From positions 1-46,737 of the forward strand of contig NZ_JAAXKZ010000035.1 of the NCBI RefSeq assembly GCF_012911875.1: a DNA stretch of 46,737 nt, in the 5' to 3' direction. Positions 1 to 7,465 of the stretch are shown piece after piece; the stretch's first letter is position 1; every line of letters begins with the position of its first letter. Source of the DNA: Pseudonocardia bannensis (lineage in GTDB: Bacteria; Actinomycetota; Actinomycetes; Mycobacteriales; Pseudonocardiaceae). The translations under genes and the position numbers were made by a program. The notes under the pieces were generated by a model. The model did not search any database and was not told the origin of the DNA. It was given only the letters and a program-made list of their open reading frames with translations.

Positions 1-31
1 CCCCCGACCCGACGACCCACGAGTAGTACCC

Positions 32-44
32 GCCCCTTCGGGGC
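32..44. terminator. Short GC hairpin with UUCG-type loop
   Basis: The sequence GCCCCTTCGGGGC forms a short perfect stem closing on a UUCG-type tetraloop. It lies upstream of the first gene, so it may terminate a gene outside the window. There is no U-tract, which is common in actinobacterial terminators, so the function is a guess. Confidence 0.3.
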
Positions 45-117
45 ATACCCGTCATGTCGCCGCGTCCGCATGGCGATGCGCGGCGCGCCGCGCCCGGTGT
101 GTGGAGAGGCCGGTCGG

Positions 118-1146
118 ATGGCAGCAGTGCTGGTGGACGATCGCGAGGGCCGCGTGCCCGTGCTGCCAGGGCCGCGGCGGGTCGGGTTCGGCCCGCGCCG
201 GCGCCCCGTGCCGGTGGCCCGCCGGGAGATCCGGTTGCACGGCCAGCGGGTGACCTACCTGGAGAGCGGCGCGCCCGGCGCGGGCCCGGTGGTGGTGCTG
301 TTGCACGGGCTGGCGGGCAGCTCGGCGACCTGGTCGACGGTGATGCCGCTGCTGGGCCGGCACGCCCACGTCATCGCGCCCGACCTGCTGGGCCACGGCG
401 AATCCGCCAAGCCCCCGTCCGGCGACTACTCGCTGGGCGCCTATGCGACCGGCCTGCGGGACCTGCTGCTCGCGCTGGAACTCGACCGCGCCAGCATCGT
501 CGGGCACTCCCTCGGCGGCGGCGTCGCGATGCAGTTCGCCTACCAGTTCCCCGAGCTCACCGAGCGGCTCGCGCTGGTCGCCAGCGGCGGACTCGGCCGC
601 GAGGTGACCCCGGCTCTGCGCGCGGCCAGTCTGCCCGGCACGGCCGCTGTCCTGCGCATGCTCACCGCACTCACCCCGGGCTGGGTCGGACGGTTCGCCT
701 ACCGCGCGGCCCGCGCGGTGCCGGTCATCCCGACGGCCGATCTGGACGAACTGGCGCGGGCCCTGGCCTCGCTGGCCGACAGCGGAGCACGCGGGGCGTT
801 CGTGCAGACCACCCGCACCGCCCTGACCCTCGCCGGGCAGCGGCTCGGCGGTACCGACCGGCTGTACCTGCTGGCCGGCACGCCCGTCCTGCTGGTCGGG
901 GGCGGGAACGACTCCTGCATCCCGGTCGAGCACACGGTGGCGGCCCATGAGCGCCTTCCCGGAAGCCGGCTCGAGGTGTTCGACGGGGCCGGGCACTTCC
1001 CGCACATGGAGCACCCGCAGCGCTTCGCCCGGGTGCTGCGCGACTTCCTCCGGACGACGGAGGCGGCACCGCCCGACCCGGAGGCCCTGCGCCTGCGCCT
1101 GCGCACCGGCGACGGGGGCGACGCGCGGGGGGCAGCGACCTCCTGA
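118..1146 (+). CDS. Alpha/beta-fold hydrolase
   Basis: This 342-residue protein has the alpha/beta hydrolase fold. The oxyanion-hole motif LLHG lies near residue 61, a cap-entry HGES motif near 93, the nucleophile elbow GHSLGG has Ser131, a candidate acid is Asp265 in GGGNDSCIP, and His293 sits in GAGHFPHMEHP. All three triad residues are present, so it should be active. The N-terminal 35 residues are basic and Pro-rich, with no clear signal peptide. The ATG at 118 is preferred over an in-frame ATG at 70 because GGAGAGG lies 8 nt upstream. The substrate cannot be told; the family includes esterases, epoxide hydrolases, haloperoxidase-like and C-C hydrolases. The C-terminal tail after about residue 315 is low in complexity, and the stop codon lies in a 12-bp tandem repeat. 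Confidence 0.85.
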   Translation: MAAVLVDDREGRVPVLPGPRRVGFGPRRRPVPVARREIRLHGQRVTYLESGAPGAGPVVVLLHGLAGSSATWSTVMPLLGRHAHVIAPDLLGHGESAKPPSGDYSLGAYATGLRDLLLALELDRASIVGHSLGGGVAMQFAYQFPELTERLALVASGGLGREVTPALRAASLPGTAAVLRMLTALTPGWVGRFAYRAARAVPVIPTADLDELARALASLADSGARGAFVQTTRTALTLAGQRLGGTDRLYLLAGTPVLLVGGGNDSCIPVEHTVAAHERLPGSRLEVFDGAGHFPHMEHPQRFARVLRDFLRTTEAAPPDPEALRLRLRTGDGGDARGAATS

Positions 1147-1185
1147 CCGACCTCCTGACCGACCTCCTGACCGACCTCCTGACCC
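1138..1185 (+). repeat. Four tandem 12-bp repeats carrying in-frame stops
   Basis: The unit acctcctgaccg occurs three times exactly and a fourth time with one change. The unit length is a multiple of three, so each copy places a TGA in the frame of the upstream hydrolase. The first copy supplies the actual stop and the other three are redundant stops. Confidence 0.85.
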
Positions 1186-1246
1186 GTTCGGACCCGCAGT
1201 ACTGTGAGCGACGGACGCGGCCTCCCGGGTCCGGAACGGATGGCAC

Positions 1247-1891
1247 ATGCCCGCGGCACCGGCGGACTTCATCCGGGCACACACCCGGCTCGACGTGCCG
1301 CCGTGCGTCCCCGAGATCCGACTCCACCTCGCCGACGACGTCGTCGCGCTCTGGGAGCAGACCGAGGCCGAGCTGCGCCGCAGCGGTCTCCCCCCGCCGT
1401 TCTGGGGGGCGGCCTGGGCCGGGGGCCAGGCACTCGCCCGCTACCTCCTCGACTCCCCGGAGACCGTCCGTGGCCGCACCGTGTTCGACTTCGCCTCCGG
1501 TTGCGGGCTCGCCGCGATCGCCGCGGCGAAGGCCGGCGCGGCCTCCGTCACCGCCAACGAGATCGACGAGTACGCGATCGCCGCGATCGGGCTGAACACC
1601 GCGGCGAACGACGTCACTCTGTCCTGCGTGCACGGCGACGTGCTCGACCGGGACCCGCCGGACGCGGCTGTCGTGCTCGCGGGGGACATCTGCTACGACA
1701 AGGCGATGGTGGACCGCGTGCTGCCGTTCCTGGAGCGGCTCCGGGAGCGCGGCTCCGAGGTGTTCGTCGGGGATCCGGGCCGGGCGTACCTGCCGAAGGA
1801 CCGGTTCGAGGCGCTGGCCGTCTACGACGTCCCGGTCCCCGAGATGGAGGGCGTCGAGGTCCGGCGTACCACCGTGTGGCGAGTGCCCTGA
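1247..1891 (+). CDS. Class I SAM methyltransferase, ETFB-lysine methyltransferase-like
   Basis: This 214-residue Rossmann-fold methyltransferase has the SAM-binding motif DFASGCGLAAIAAAKAG near residue 85 and the acidic strand-2 motif ANEID. The segment PFWGAAWAGGQALARY and the later AGDICYDKAM match the PrmA/METTL20/NNT1-type group that methylates lysines on proteins such as electron-transfer flavoprotein beta or ribosomal proteins. That family placement is from motifs; the substrate is unknown. The ATG at 1247 is chosen because the conserved region begins close to it. The gene is convergent with the nitrile hydratase genes, with about 60 bp between the two stops. Confidence 0.8.
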   Translation: MPAAPADFIRAHTRLDVPPCVPEIRLHLADDVVALWEQTEAELRRSGLPPPFWGAAWAGGQALARYLLDSPETVRGRTVFDFASGCGLAAIAAAKAGAASVTANEIDEYAIAAIGLNTAANDVTLSCVHGDVLDRDPPDAAVVLAGDICYDKAMVDRVLPFLERLRERGSEVFVGDPGRAYLPKDRFEALAVYDVPVPEMEGVEVRRTTVWRVP

Positions 1892-1954
1892 CGGACCACC
1901 CGGCGACCGCCCCCTCCCGCGTGGGGCCTGGATCCGGCTGCGCCCGCCGGCTCG

Positions 1955-2614
1955 TCAGGCGGCGTCGAGGTAGTTCTCCCACGCGTCGATGGAGACCGTG
2001 AGGGTCGGGTCGGCGTCGGGTCCCCACAGCTCGTGGCCGGAGAACCGGACCGTGTAGAGCCACTGCGGCGCTTCGCCGTCCCCGTGCGCGCTGGTGTCGG
2101 GGAAGACGAACGCGCCGCGGACCTCCTCGACCACCCCGTGCTTGTCGCGGGCGTAGCGGGGCAGGCGGGTGTGCCCGGCCGGATGCCGGTTGCCGGTGCG
2201 CACGCGATCGCCGACCGCGAAGCGCGCCGGGGCGTCCGCCGGCCGGTCGTAGGGAGAGCCCGCCGCGAGCGCCGCCGGGGTGTCGGCCGCGCGCAGGACG
2301 CGTCCCACGGGCCTGCCCGGTTCGAGGGACCGTCCGGCGGTCAGCTCCTCCTCGGAGACGAGACCGTGGGAGACGAGCAGCCGTTCCAGGCCCTTCGTCC
2401 AGATCTCGTAGTAGCTGGAGGAGAGGTAGTCGGCGGGGTGCAGGCTCTCCCTCGCGTGCCGGCCCGCGTCGATCGACCAGGCGCCGGTCGCACCGGCGGC
2501 CAGCGTCAGCGCCAGGGCGCGCTTCTCCCAGTCGGCGTGGAAGCGCACGTCCTCCGGCTCCGGCACCACCGGGCCGAACCCCATGACGCCGCCCAGGTCC
2601 TGGGCCCCGTTCAC
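1955..2614 (-). CDS. nthB: Nitrile hydratase beta subunit
   Basis: This 219-residue protein is the structural partner of the alpha subunit in the enzyme that hydrates nitriles to amides. It opens with [16 protein letters not shown], close to the canonical N-terminus of beta subunits. Later it carries the conserved stretch [17 protein letters not shown], and its C-terminal barrel contains [29 protein letters not shown]. The GTG start at 2614 is fixed by this N-terminus and by a 4-bp GTGA overlap with the alpha stop, implying translational coupling. Length is normal for the family. No activator or metallochaperone gene follows; the next gene is convergent. Confidence 0.93.
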   Translation of the reverse strand: MNGAQDLGGVMGFGPVVPEPEDVRFHADWEKRALALTLAAGATGAWSIDAGRHARESLHPADYLSSSYYEIWTKGLERLLVSHGLVSEEELTAGRSLEPGRPVGRVLRAADTPAALAAGSPYDRPADAPARFAVGDRVRTGNRHPAGHTRLPRYARDKHGVVEEVRGAFVFPDTSAHGDGEAPQWLYTVRFSGHELWGPDADPTLTVSIDAWENYLDAA

Positions 2615-3222
2615 CGGGTCACCCGCGCCGGCTGCCCGGCCAGCCCTGCGCCGATCATGGAGTCGCGGGTGACGAGGTCGGCGAGCTCGGCCTCGGTGAG
2701 GTCCTCGGTGTCGTCGGGCCGCATCGGAACGACGAGGTAGCGGACCTCCGCGGTGGAGTCCCACACCCGGATCCGGGTCGACGGGTCGAGGGTGACGCCG
2801 AAGTCGGCGAGCACGCCGCGGGGGTCGATCACGGCACGGGACCGGTAGGCCGGCGACTTGTACCAGACCGGCGGCAGCCCGAGGACCGGCCACGGGTAGC
2901 ACGAGCACAGCGTGCAGACCACGAGGTTGTGCTCCTCGGGGGTGTTCTCCACCGCCACCATGTGCTCGCCCTGCCGGCCCGTGAAGCCGAGAGCGGCGAT
3001 CGCGGCGGTGGCGTCGCGGCGGAGCCAGACGCGGTAGTCGGGGTCCACCCACGACCTGGCCACGACGGCGGCGCCGTTGCGCGGCCCGACGACCGAGGAG
3101 TAGGTCTCGATGATCACGTCGAGGGCGGCGGGATCGACATAGCCCTTCTCGACGAGGATCGACTCGAGAGCCGCGACGCGGTGCTCGATGGCAAGGTCGG
3201 ATTCCGGGCGGTCACCGTGCAC
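2611..3222 (-). CDS. nthA: Nitrile hydratase alpha subunit, cobalt type
   Basis: This 203-residue catalytic subunit holds the metal centre of nitrile hydratase. The claw motif VCTLCSC (Cys103, Cys106, Ser107, Cys108) is followed by [21 protein letters not shown], which is diagnostic. Thr at the second motif position is the signature of the non-corrin Co(III) enzymes; iron enzymes carry Ser there. In the family the second and third Cys are oxidised to sulfinate and sulfenate. Translation is from a GTG with only a weak Shine-Dalgarno. The gene is first in a two-gene operon. The related thiocyanate hydrolase gamma subunit is an alternative, but the adjacent full-length beta subunit favours nitrile hydratase. 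Confidence 0.94.
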   Translation of the reverse strand: MHGDRPESDLAIEHRVAALESILVEKGYVDPAALDVIIETYSSVVGPRNGAAVVARSWVDPDYRVWLRRDATAAIAALGFTGRQGEHMVAVENTPEEHNLVVCTLCSCYPWPVLGLPPVWYKSPAYRSRAVIDPRGVLADFGVTLDPSTRIRVWDSTAEVRYLVVPMRPDDTEDLTEAELADLVTRDSMIGAGLAGQPARVTR

Positions 3223-3265
3223 GATCGGGACCCTACCGCCCCTTCACGCAGGAACGGAGAGATCG

Positions 3266-4261
3266 GTGACGCTGCCCGAGTCGATGCCCAGCAGCCCCGG
3301 CCCCGGCGGTACGGTCACGGTCCACGACGTCACCGATGCCGCCGCGCGGATCCGCGGCGTGGCCCACCGCACGCCCGTGGTCCGCTCGCGGACGCTCGAG
3401 GGTCTCCTCGGCGCCGAGGTCCACCTCAAGTGCGAGAACCTCCAGCGGATCGGCGCGTTCAAGTTCCGCGGTGCCTACAACGCGATGTCCCGGCTCTCGC
3501 CCGCGCAGCTGCGACGGGGGGTCGTCACCTACTCGTCCGGCAACCACGCCCAGGCCGTCGCGCTCGCCGCCCGGGTGCTGGGCAGCACCGCGGTCATCGT
3601 GATGCCGGAGGACTCGCCGCCGCTGAAGCTCGCGGCCACCCGCGGCTACGGCGCTGAGGTCGTCACCTACGACCGCTACACCGGTGACCGCGTCGCCATC
3701 GGGGAGCGCATCGCCGCGGAGCGCGGTCTCGCGGTCGTGCCGCCCTACGACCACCCGCACGTCATCGCCGGGCAGGGGACGGCGGGGCTGGAGCTGGTGC
3801 AGGACGCCGGACCGCTCGACGCGATGGTGGTGCCGGTCGGCGGCGGGGGGCTGATGGCGGGCTGCGCCACCGCCGCGACCGCGTCCGACCCCCGCATCCG
3901 CATGATCGGTGTCGAACCCGCGGACGGGGACGACACCCGGCGCTCCCTGGCGGCCGGGCACCGGATCCGCATCCCCGTCCCCCGGACCATCGCCGACGGG
4001 CAGGCCGCCGAGACCCCGGGCGAGCTGACGTTCGCCATCAACCAGAAGCTGGTCGCCGACGTCGTGGTCGTGAGCGACGACGAGATCCGTGCGGCCATGG
4101 TGTGGGCGTTCGAGCGGCTGAAGCTCGTGCTCGAGCCCAGCGGGGCGACCCCGCTCGCGGCGTTGCTGGCCGGTCGTCTCGACCCGGTGCCGCGGCGCAT
4201 CGGCGTCGTGCTCTCCGGCGGCAACATCGGTCCGGCCCAGTTCGCGGCGCTGCTGTCCTGA
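3266..4261 (+). CDS. PLP-dependent threonine/hydroxyaspartate ammonia-lyase
   Basis: This 331-residue fold-type II PLP enzyme would deaminate a beta-hydroxy amino acid such as threonine, serine or threo-3-hydroxyaspartate. The PLP lysine is Lys66 in GAFKFRGAYNAM. The substrate loop SSGNHAQA, the phosphate-binding GGGGLMAG and the C-terminal LSGGNIG are all present. There is no C-terminal ACT domain, so it is not the isoleucine-regulated IlvA. The motifs VPPYDHPHVIAGQGTAGLEL and IADGQAAETPGELTF resemble the hydroxyaspartate ammonia-lyase/serine racemase subgroup. The GTG at 3266 is chosen for a GGAGAG ribosome site just upstream. It is divergent from the nitrile hydratase operon, with 43 bp between starts. 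Confidence 0.88.
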   Translation: MTLPESMPSSPGPGGTVTVHDVTDAAARIRGVAHRTPVVRSRTLEGLLGAEVHLKCENLQRIGAFKFRGAYNAMSRLSPAQLRRGVVTYSSGNHAQAVALAARVLGSTAVIVMPEDSPPLKLAATRGYGAEVVTYDRYTGDRVAIGERIAAERGLAVVPPYDHPHVIAGQGTAGLELVQDAGPLDAMVVPVGGGGLMAGCATAATASDPRIRMIGVEPADGDDTRRSLAAGHRIRIPVPRTIADGQAAETPGELTFAINQKLVADVVVVSDDEIRAAMVWAFERLKLVLEPSGATPLAALLAGRLDPVPRRIGVVLSGGNIGPAQFAALLS

Positions 4262-4512
4262 ACCGGGCCGCCCCACGCCGTCCAGGTGGTGAACGTCGCC
4301 CGGGCGCGCAGTCGCCGGGTCTGCTCGCGGCGCCGGGGTGCCCATGGGGCGGCCGGGAACACTCGCAGCTCTCGGGCTGCTGGACCCCGACGGCCTCCCG
4401 GTCACCGGTGTCGAGCAGGCCCGCACGCTCATCGGCCTGGTCCCGCCGCAGCGCTGAGCCGCACGGGCGAAGGTGTCCCGGCGGCGCCGGGGATCCGCCC
4501 GGCGGCGGACCG
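4262..4512. other. Intergenic stretch with a possible short coding remnant
   Basis: No intact gene is seen. A plus-strand frame at about 4338-4457 reads like a protein tail (LAALGLLDPDGLPVTGVEQA, then a stop). It lacks a ribosome site and a recognisable family, so it may be the remnant of a lost gene. Confidence 0.3.
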
Positions 4513-4869
4513 TCAGGCCGGGACGGTCTGGTGGAAGAACGTCACCAGCGTCGTCGTCCCGTCCGGTTCGACCACGCGGAACGCCGGCGGCAGCGAAGGG
4601 TCGTCGGCGACGTTGATCTCCTTGGGATGCCAGACCATGTGCCGCAGGATCGGCTCGTCGGGAGAGTCCTGGCCGACGGCGACGATCACGACGTCGTCCT
4701 TGTGGTCGTAGTTCGCATAGGCGAAGGGCTTCTGCTCCGCCTCGTGCTGGTGGCCGAGAGTCGGGTCCACCAGCTCGATGGTGACCTTGTCACCCAGATG
4801 CTCCGCGGTCAGCTGGTCGAGGGTGCGTCGCCAATCGTCGTGGGCGGACTTCGCGCCTGACTCGCTCAT
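4513..4869 (-). CDS. DUF5335 family protein
   Basis: This 118-residue soluble protein matches the actinobacterial DUF5335 family in length and layout: HDDWRRTLDQLTAEHLGDKVTIELVDPTLG at the start, then KPFAYANYDHKDDVVIVAV and the HMVWHPKEI motif. Function is unknown; it is predicted to be an all-beta cytosolic protein. The ATG at 4869 has GGGAGG about 11 nt upstream. A longer in-frame extension upstream reads as Arg/Ser-rich antisense noise and was rejected. It stands alone between a decayed monooxygenase fragment and the ammonia-lyase. Confidence 0.8.
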   Translation of the reverse strand: MSESGAKSAHDDWRRTLDQLTAEHLGDKVTIELVDPTLGHQHEAEQKPFAYANYDHKDDVVIVAVGQDSPDEPILRHMVWHPKEINVADDPSLPPAFRVVEPDGTTTLVTFFHQTVPA

Positions 4870-4984
4870 TCGAGTTCTCGCCTCCCGCTGAGTGTTTGTC
4901 GGTAGCGCCCTCGTACCCAGGGGGCCGCCGGGGAAACGCGGCCGGGCCGACGGGCCCGGGGTAGGAGTGGCAGGCGCGGGCCTC

Positions 4985-5150
4985 AGCGCGGATGAGGCCC
5001 TCCTCGATCGCCTTGATCTGCAGCGCCAGGAACTGCGGGTAGTGCCGCGACCGGTGCAGGTTGCCGCTCTTGAACCGGAAACCCGGGTGCCCGGATCGGC
5101 GCCAGGTCGTGCGCAGCTCACCCTCGTCGTCGATGCCCCGGACGGGGCGC
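4985..5150 (-). pseudogene. C-terminal remnant of a flavin-containing monooxygenase
   Basis: On the minus strand this stretch encodes GIDDEGELRTTW, GHPGFRFKSGNL and FLALQIKAIEEGL, close to the C-terminal end of flavoprotein (FMO/Baeyer-Villiger-type) monooxygenases, where GHPGFWFQTGNL and LALQIKAIE are typical. The FAD and NADPH domains are absent upstream, so only about 55 codons survive. The frame runs on past the point where the family normally stops. This is a dead fragment, not a functional gene. Confidence 0.6.
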
Positions 5151-5575
5151 ACCGGTCTGCGACGGTGCCGCCGAGCGGCGCCCGGGCGCTCTCCAGGCCG
5201 CTACCGTCGTCGCCCTGGCCGAGCTTGAGACCCGCCTTCTCCAGGCCGTCGAGGGGTCAGTGCGGAGGCCGTCGGCCGAGTGGCCGGGAGGGTGTGGGGC
5301 CGGTCCGTTCGCATTGCCGGCAACCGTGCTCGTGCATGCCCGCCCACTGCTGACGGTCGCTGCCTCGTTGCAGCCGCCGGGTTGCGGGCTCGGTCCAGGG
5401 GAGGCGAACGGATCAAGGGTTGCGGCAGGGTGCATCTCGTCCGGAATGCCGGGGACGCGTGGAGACGCGGAGCATCCGCCCGACCGGCGGTGCCCCTTCG
5501 CGCAGGCAGCCCACCCTGCAGGGACCGTCGTGTCTCCGCAGACGAAGGCACTCGCCGCGTCGTCACGGACCGGCG
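5151..5575. other. Intergenic DNA, no intact gene
   Basis: Open frames exist on both strands but give Arg/Pro/Ser-rich products typical of GC-rich shadows. A short minus-strand stretch near 5190-5255 (DGLEKAGLKLGQGDDGSG) looks weakly protein-like but has no start, ribosome site or family. Confidence 0.4.
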
Positions 5576-5803
5576 CTACCGGTCGCGGTCGTCCTGCCTC
5601 GCCCGTGCCTCGGCGCCGGTCTCCTCGGCATAGCCGACGTCCTGGCCCGAAACCCGGCCGACGAACTCGTCGTTCTCCGTGGTGCCGGTCGTGGTGCCTT
5701 CGTCGGGGTCGTCCGACGCCGGGCGGCCGCCGGTGTCGCGGCTCGCGGCGACGGCCTCGTCGTCGGCGACGTCGGACTCCGACTCGGATTGGGAACGGGA
5801 CAC
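5576..5803 (-). CDS. Small acidic hydrophilic protein
   Basis: This 75-residue protein is rich in Asp, Glu, Ser, Thr and Gly and has no hydrophobic segment (SESESDVADDEAVAAS, then GRPASDDPDEGTTTGTTEND). It is probably intrinsically disordered. The GTG start is supported by GGAGG six nucleotides upstream. Its biased but non-Arg/Pro composition differs from the antisense shadows around it, which is the main reason to call it real. No function is recognised. It is divergent from the UdgX gene. Confidence 0.55.
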   Translation of the reverse strand: MSRSQSESESDVADDEAVAASRDTGGRPASDDPDEGTTTGTTENDEFVGRVSGQDVGYAEETGAEARARQDDRDR

Positions 5804-5957
5804 AGGTCCTCCAGGTTCGGGTGACGGTCGTCGCGGCGCTCGGCCGCCACTGTGGACATGCCCGCTGCCGTGCCGCCGGAAACGCCGGCCGCAGTGCGCC
5901 GTGGTTGGCCGGCACCGCCGTGGGGAACGCCGCCCACGACCGAACGAGGAGGCTGCG

Positions 5958-6575
5958 ATGGGCACCGCGACCGCGGCGGACCTGACCGATCTGGACGAAC
6001 TGCGCCGCGCGGTGTCCCGGTGCACCGCATGCGACCTCTACCGCGACGCCGAGCAGGCGGTCGTCGGGACCGGGCCGCCGTCGGCGCGGCTGATGCTGAT
6101 CGGCGAGCAGCCCGGCGACCGCGAGGACCGCGAGGGAGCACCGTTCGTCGGGCCGGCCGGCCGGGTCCTGGACCGGGCGCTGGCCGCGGCCGGCATCCGC
6201 CGCGAGGACGTGTACCTGACCAATGTCGTGAAGCACTTCGCGCACGAGCAGCGGGGCAAGCGGCGCATCCACCGCAAGCCGAACGCCGCCGAGATCCGCG
6301 CCTGCCGGCCCTGGCTGGACGCGGAGCTGCGGCTGGTGCGCCCGGACGTCATCGGCCTGCTGGGGGCGACGGCGGCCCAGGCGCTGCTCGGCCGCTCGTT
6401 CCGGATCACCGAACAGCGCGGCGAGGTCCTGGAGTGGGAGGGCCACGAGGCGGTGGCGACCCTGCACCCGTCGGCTGTGCTGCGGACACCGAAGGAGCGC
6501 CGCGACGAGGTGTTCGACGGGCTCGTCGCCGACCTGCGGGTGCTGGCGCACCGGCTGGCCGGTGCCGGCGGGTGA
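5958..6575 (+). CDS. udgX: UdgX-type uracil-DNA glycosylase
   Basis: This 205-residue enzyme belongs to the uracil-DNA glycosylase superfamily. The uracil-pocket motif GEQPGDREDREGAPFVGPAG spans residues 49-68. The UdgX-specific loop KRRIH (residues 101-105) supplies His105, equivalent to the histidine that attacks C1' and leaves the enzyme covalently bound to the abasic site in Mycobacterium smegmatis UdgX. The closing HPSAVLR motif is also present. Cys22 and Cys25, with Cys116 in ACRPWL, are consistent with the 4Fe-4S cluster of this family. The ATG at 5958 follows CGAGGAGG. It appears monocistronic. Confidence 0.9.
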   Translation: MGTATAADLTDLDELRRAVSRCTACDLYRDAEQAVVGTGPPSARLMLIGEQPGDREDREGAPFVGPAGRVLDRALAAAGIRREDVYLTNVVKHFAHEQRGKRRIHRKPNAAEIRACRPWLDAELRLVRPDVIGLLGATAAQALLGRSFRITEQRGEVLEWEGHEAVATLHPSAVLRTPKERRDEVFDGLVADLRVLAHRLAGAGG

Positions 6576-6619
6576 GGCGCCGGCAGCTTCACCCGTCACG
6601 GAGCGGTGTGGGGCCCCAG

Positions 6620-6775
6620 GGGGTGGTCGACCTGTCGGACGTGTCGATCTGGCCAGCGCGGGGGTCCGGCTGCTCCACGAGCTGAAGGCCCGCCAGGGGG
6701 CGTCTGGTCGCGGTCGAGTGGCTGTCCGGCCCGCACCGTGCTGGAACTCACCGGGCTGGAACTCACGGGCCGGCG
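6620..6775 (+). pseudogene. Frameshifted STAS-domain remnant
   Basis: Three plus-strand frames read in succession reconstruct half of a STAS (anti-sigma-factor antagonist) domain: VVDLSDVS, then LASAGVRLLHELKARQG, then RTVLELTGLELTG. At least two frameshifts separate them, so no intact product is possible. An intact STAS gene lies less than 200 bp downstream and ends with the comparable segment TARILELTGLSEL. The rest of 6576-6958 shows no other gene. Confidence 0.55.
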
Positions 6776-6958
6776 GACCTGCTGGATCGGCCGGGGGATC
6801 CTGAGCGCCCGCGCCTCGCCACGGGTTGCCGATGTCGCACCGGTGCGTCATGGTCTGTGCACCAGCCGCCTCGTTGAGCAGCCAGCCGGTGCGGTTCTCA
6901 CCTCTCGCGGCGTCCATTCCCTGCACGGCGGACGCCGGCGACGGCCGAGGAGACGCCT

Positions 6959-7381
6959 GTGAGCGATTCGACGATGCTGCACCACGGCACCGACGGGCCA
7001 CTCGAGGTCCGGGTCCACATCCCGTCCCCGGCGGTGGCCGTGGTGCGCCCCTTCGGTGAACTGGACCTGCTCACCGCGCCGCTGTTCGTGGAACGGGTCG
7101 AGTTCCAGCTGACGTGCCACGCGCACACGATCATCGACATGCGCGACGTCACGTTCATCGGTTCCTGCGGGGTGCGGGCGCTGCTGGAGGTCCACGAGTC
7201 CGCACGGGCCGCGGGGGTCCGGCTGTACGTGACCAGCACCGACACCCGGCCGACCGCTCGTATCCTCGAGCTCACCGGGTTGTCCGAGCTGCTGCCGCTG
7301 GTCACGACGAGCACCGACGAGCTGGTCGCCGGCCTCGTCCGCACCTGGCGGCCCCGCGTCGGGGCCGAACCGAACGGGTAG
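6959..7381 (+). CDS. STAS-domain anti-sigma-factor antagonist
   Basis: This 140-residue protein has one STAS domain (about residues 18-120) of the SpoIIAA/RsbV type, which releases sigma factors by binding the anti-sigma kinase. Core strands AVAVVRPFGELDLLTAP, the central DVTFIGSCGVRALLEV and the C-terminal TARILELTGLSELLPL are clear. In the usual DSSG phosphoacceptor motif this protein has GSCG, so the residue aligned with SpoIIAA Ser58 would be Cys. The GTG start follows GAGGAG. No kinase or sigma factor gene is in the window, so the partner is elsewhere. Confidence 0.85.
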   Translation: MSDSTMLHHGTDGPLEVRVHIPSPAVAVVRPFGELDLLTAPLFVERVEFQLTCHAHTIIDMRDVTFIGSCGVRALLEVHESARAAGVRLYVTSTDTRPTARILELTGLSELLPLVTTSTDELVAGLVRTWRPRVGAEPNG

Positions 7382-7465
7382 GCCGCAGACACGGTTACGG
7401 CGTGCCCGGGTGCTCCGTGATCGAGGTCCCGCCGGTTCGACGAGCAGCCGGCGGGACCGCCTGTT

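Noticed and set aside
4338..4457. 39-codon plus-strand frame after the ammonia-lyase
   Set aside because: Protein-like composition but no ribosome site or family; recorded only as a possible remnant in the intergenic entry.
5118..7001. A 627-codon open frame on the minus strand
   Set aside because: It is antisense to UdgX and the STAS region, is Arg/Pro/Ala-rich, and has no family motifs; a GC-rich shadow.
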